Assembly: GCA_010093605.1 (NCBI GenBank)
Contig: MU004199.1
Location: 813,609-877,608, forward strand
Direction: 5' to 3'
Length of the DNA: 64,000 bases
From: Lophium mytilinum
Lineage: Eukaryota > Ascomycota > Dothideomycetes > Mytilinidiales > Mytilinidiaceae
Within the stretch, counting starts at the first letter, position 1. Every line of letters begins with the position of its first letter. The notes below the pieces were generated by a model. The model was not told the origin of the DNA and ran no database searches. It saw only the letters and a list, made by a program, of their open reading frames with translations. Shown piece by piece: positions 63,737 to 64,000 of this stretch. A program made the position numbers and the translations under genes.

Positions 63737-64000
63737 GTTGCTTGGACTTTGGTTTGGGGTTGGAATTGGCTTTGCAGAGGATATTTGAAGAGCTTGATTA
63801 TGAATCTCGATTGAGGTATGATTGAACGTTTGATGATGGTTGGTGATGGATGGAGAAATATCTGCCTACCTATACGACACATTATATATTTGAGATCAGA
63901 CTCTTCAAGACGCATTTACGGGCGTAAGCTGCGATATACGGGCTTGAAGCTAGATACATTGTTGTTCCGCTTCGAAGGTGTACGAAGGAAGACTATTTGG

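Noticed and set aside
1-64000. CRISPR array, bacterial operon or secondary-metabolite cluster
   Set aside because: The gene structures are eukaryotic, there are no regularly spaced direct repeats, and no PKS, NRPS or terpene synthase gene is present.

Overview
The window is nuclear DNA of a filamentous ascomycete (Pezizomycotina). Genes are on both strands at moderate density. Most have short GT..AG introns of about 46-70 bp with CTAAC-like branch sites. The protein set is typical of these fungi: Zn2Cys6 regulators, an Ady2/AcpA-type acetate transporter, CorA-like membrane proteins and a DHA1 drug-efflux transporter. Nothing in the sequence fixes the genus. A Dothideomycete is plausible, but that is inference only.

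Layout. 1-13 kb: the 3' end of an unidentified gene, a GPR1/FUN34/YaaH acetate transporter, a disordered unknown protein, a small TIR element, a dCTP-deaminase/dUTPase-like gene broken by one TAG, a protein carrying a HEPN-type RNxxxH motif, and a three-exon CorA-like protein. 13-25 kb: a secreted-type single-pass glycoprotein, an Rkm5-like lysine methyltransferase divergent from a seven-exon long-chain acyl-CoA synthetase, a metallo-beta-lactamase-fold hydrolase and a Zn2Cys6 regulator. 25-35 kb: a second, five-exon Zn2Cys6 regulator, then about 7 kb of gene-poor DNA. That stretch holds a 733 bp fold-back element with 53 bp perfect TIRs and a 9 bp target duplication. 35-42 kb: a RING-H2 protein divergent from an Rrn11-like Pol I factor, then an ORF interrupted by a MITE, and a polytopic membrane protein. 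45-50 kb: a cluster of three related loci (one intact, one damaged, one a fragment) of an unidentified family with a C2H2-like Cys/His set, interspersed with MITEs. 50-64 kb: a Ctf8 homologue, an 11-exon fusion of an alpha/beta-hydrolase (SesB/DUF676-like) with a CorA-type membrane domain, an extended SDR, an MFS transporter and a small conserved protein.

Most genes look independent, as is usual in fungi. The divergent pairs (Rkm5-like with acyl-CoA synthetase; RING with Rrn11-like) probably share promoters. The accessory part is shaped by small non-autonomous DNA transposons. One TA-flanked MITE family has three complete copies and at least three decayed ones here. Exon boundaries given are my own reading of splice sites and reading-frame continuity, with no transcript data. 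Functional names rest on recognised motifs.
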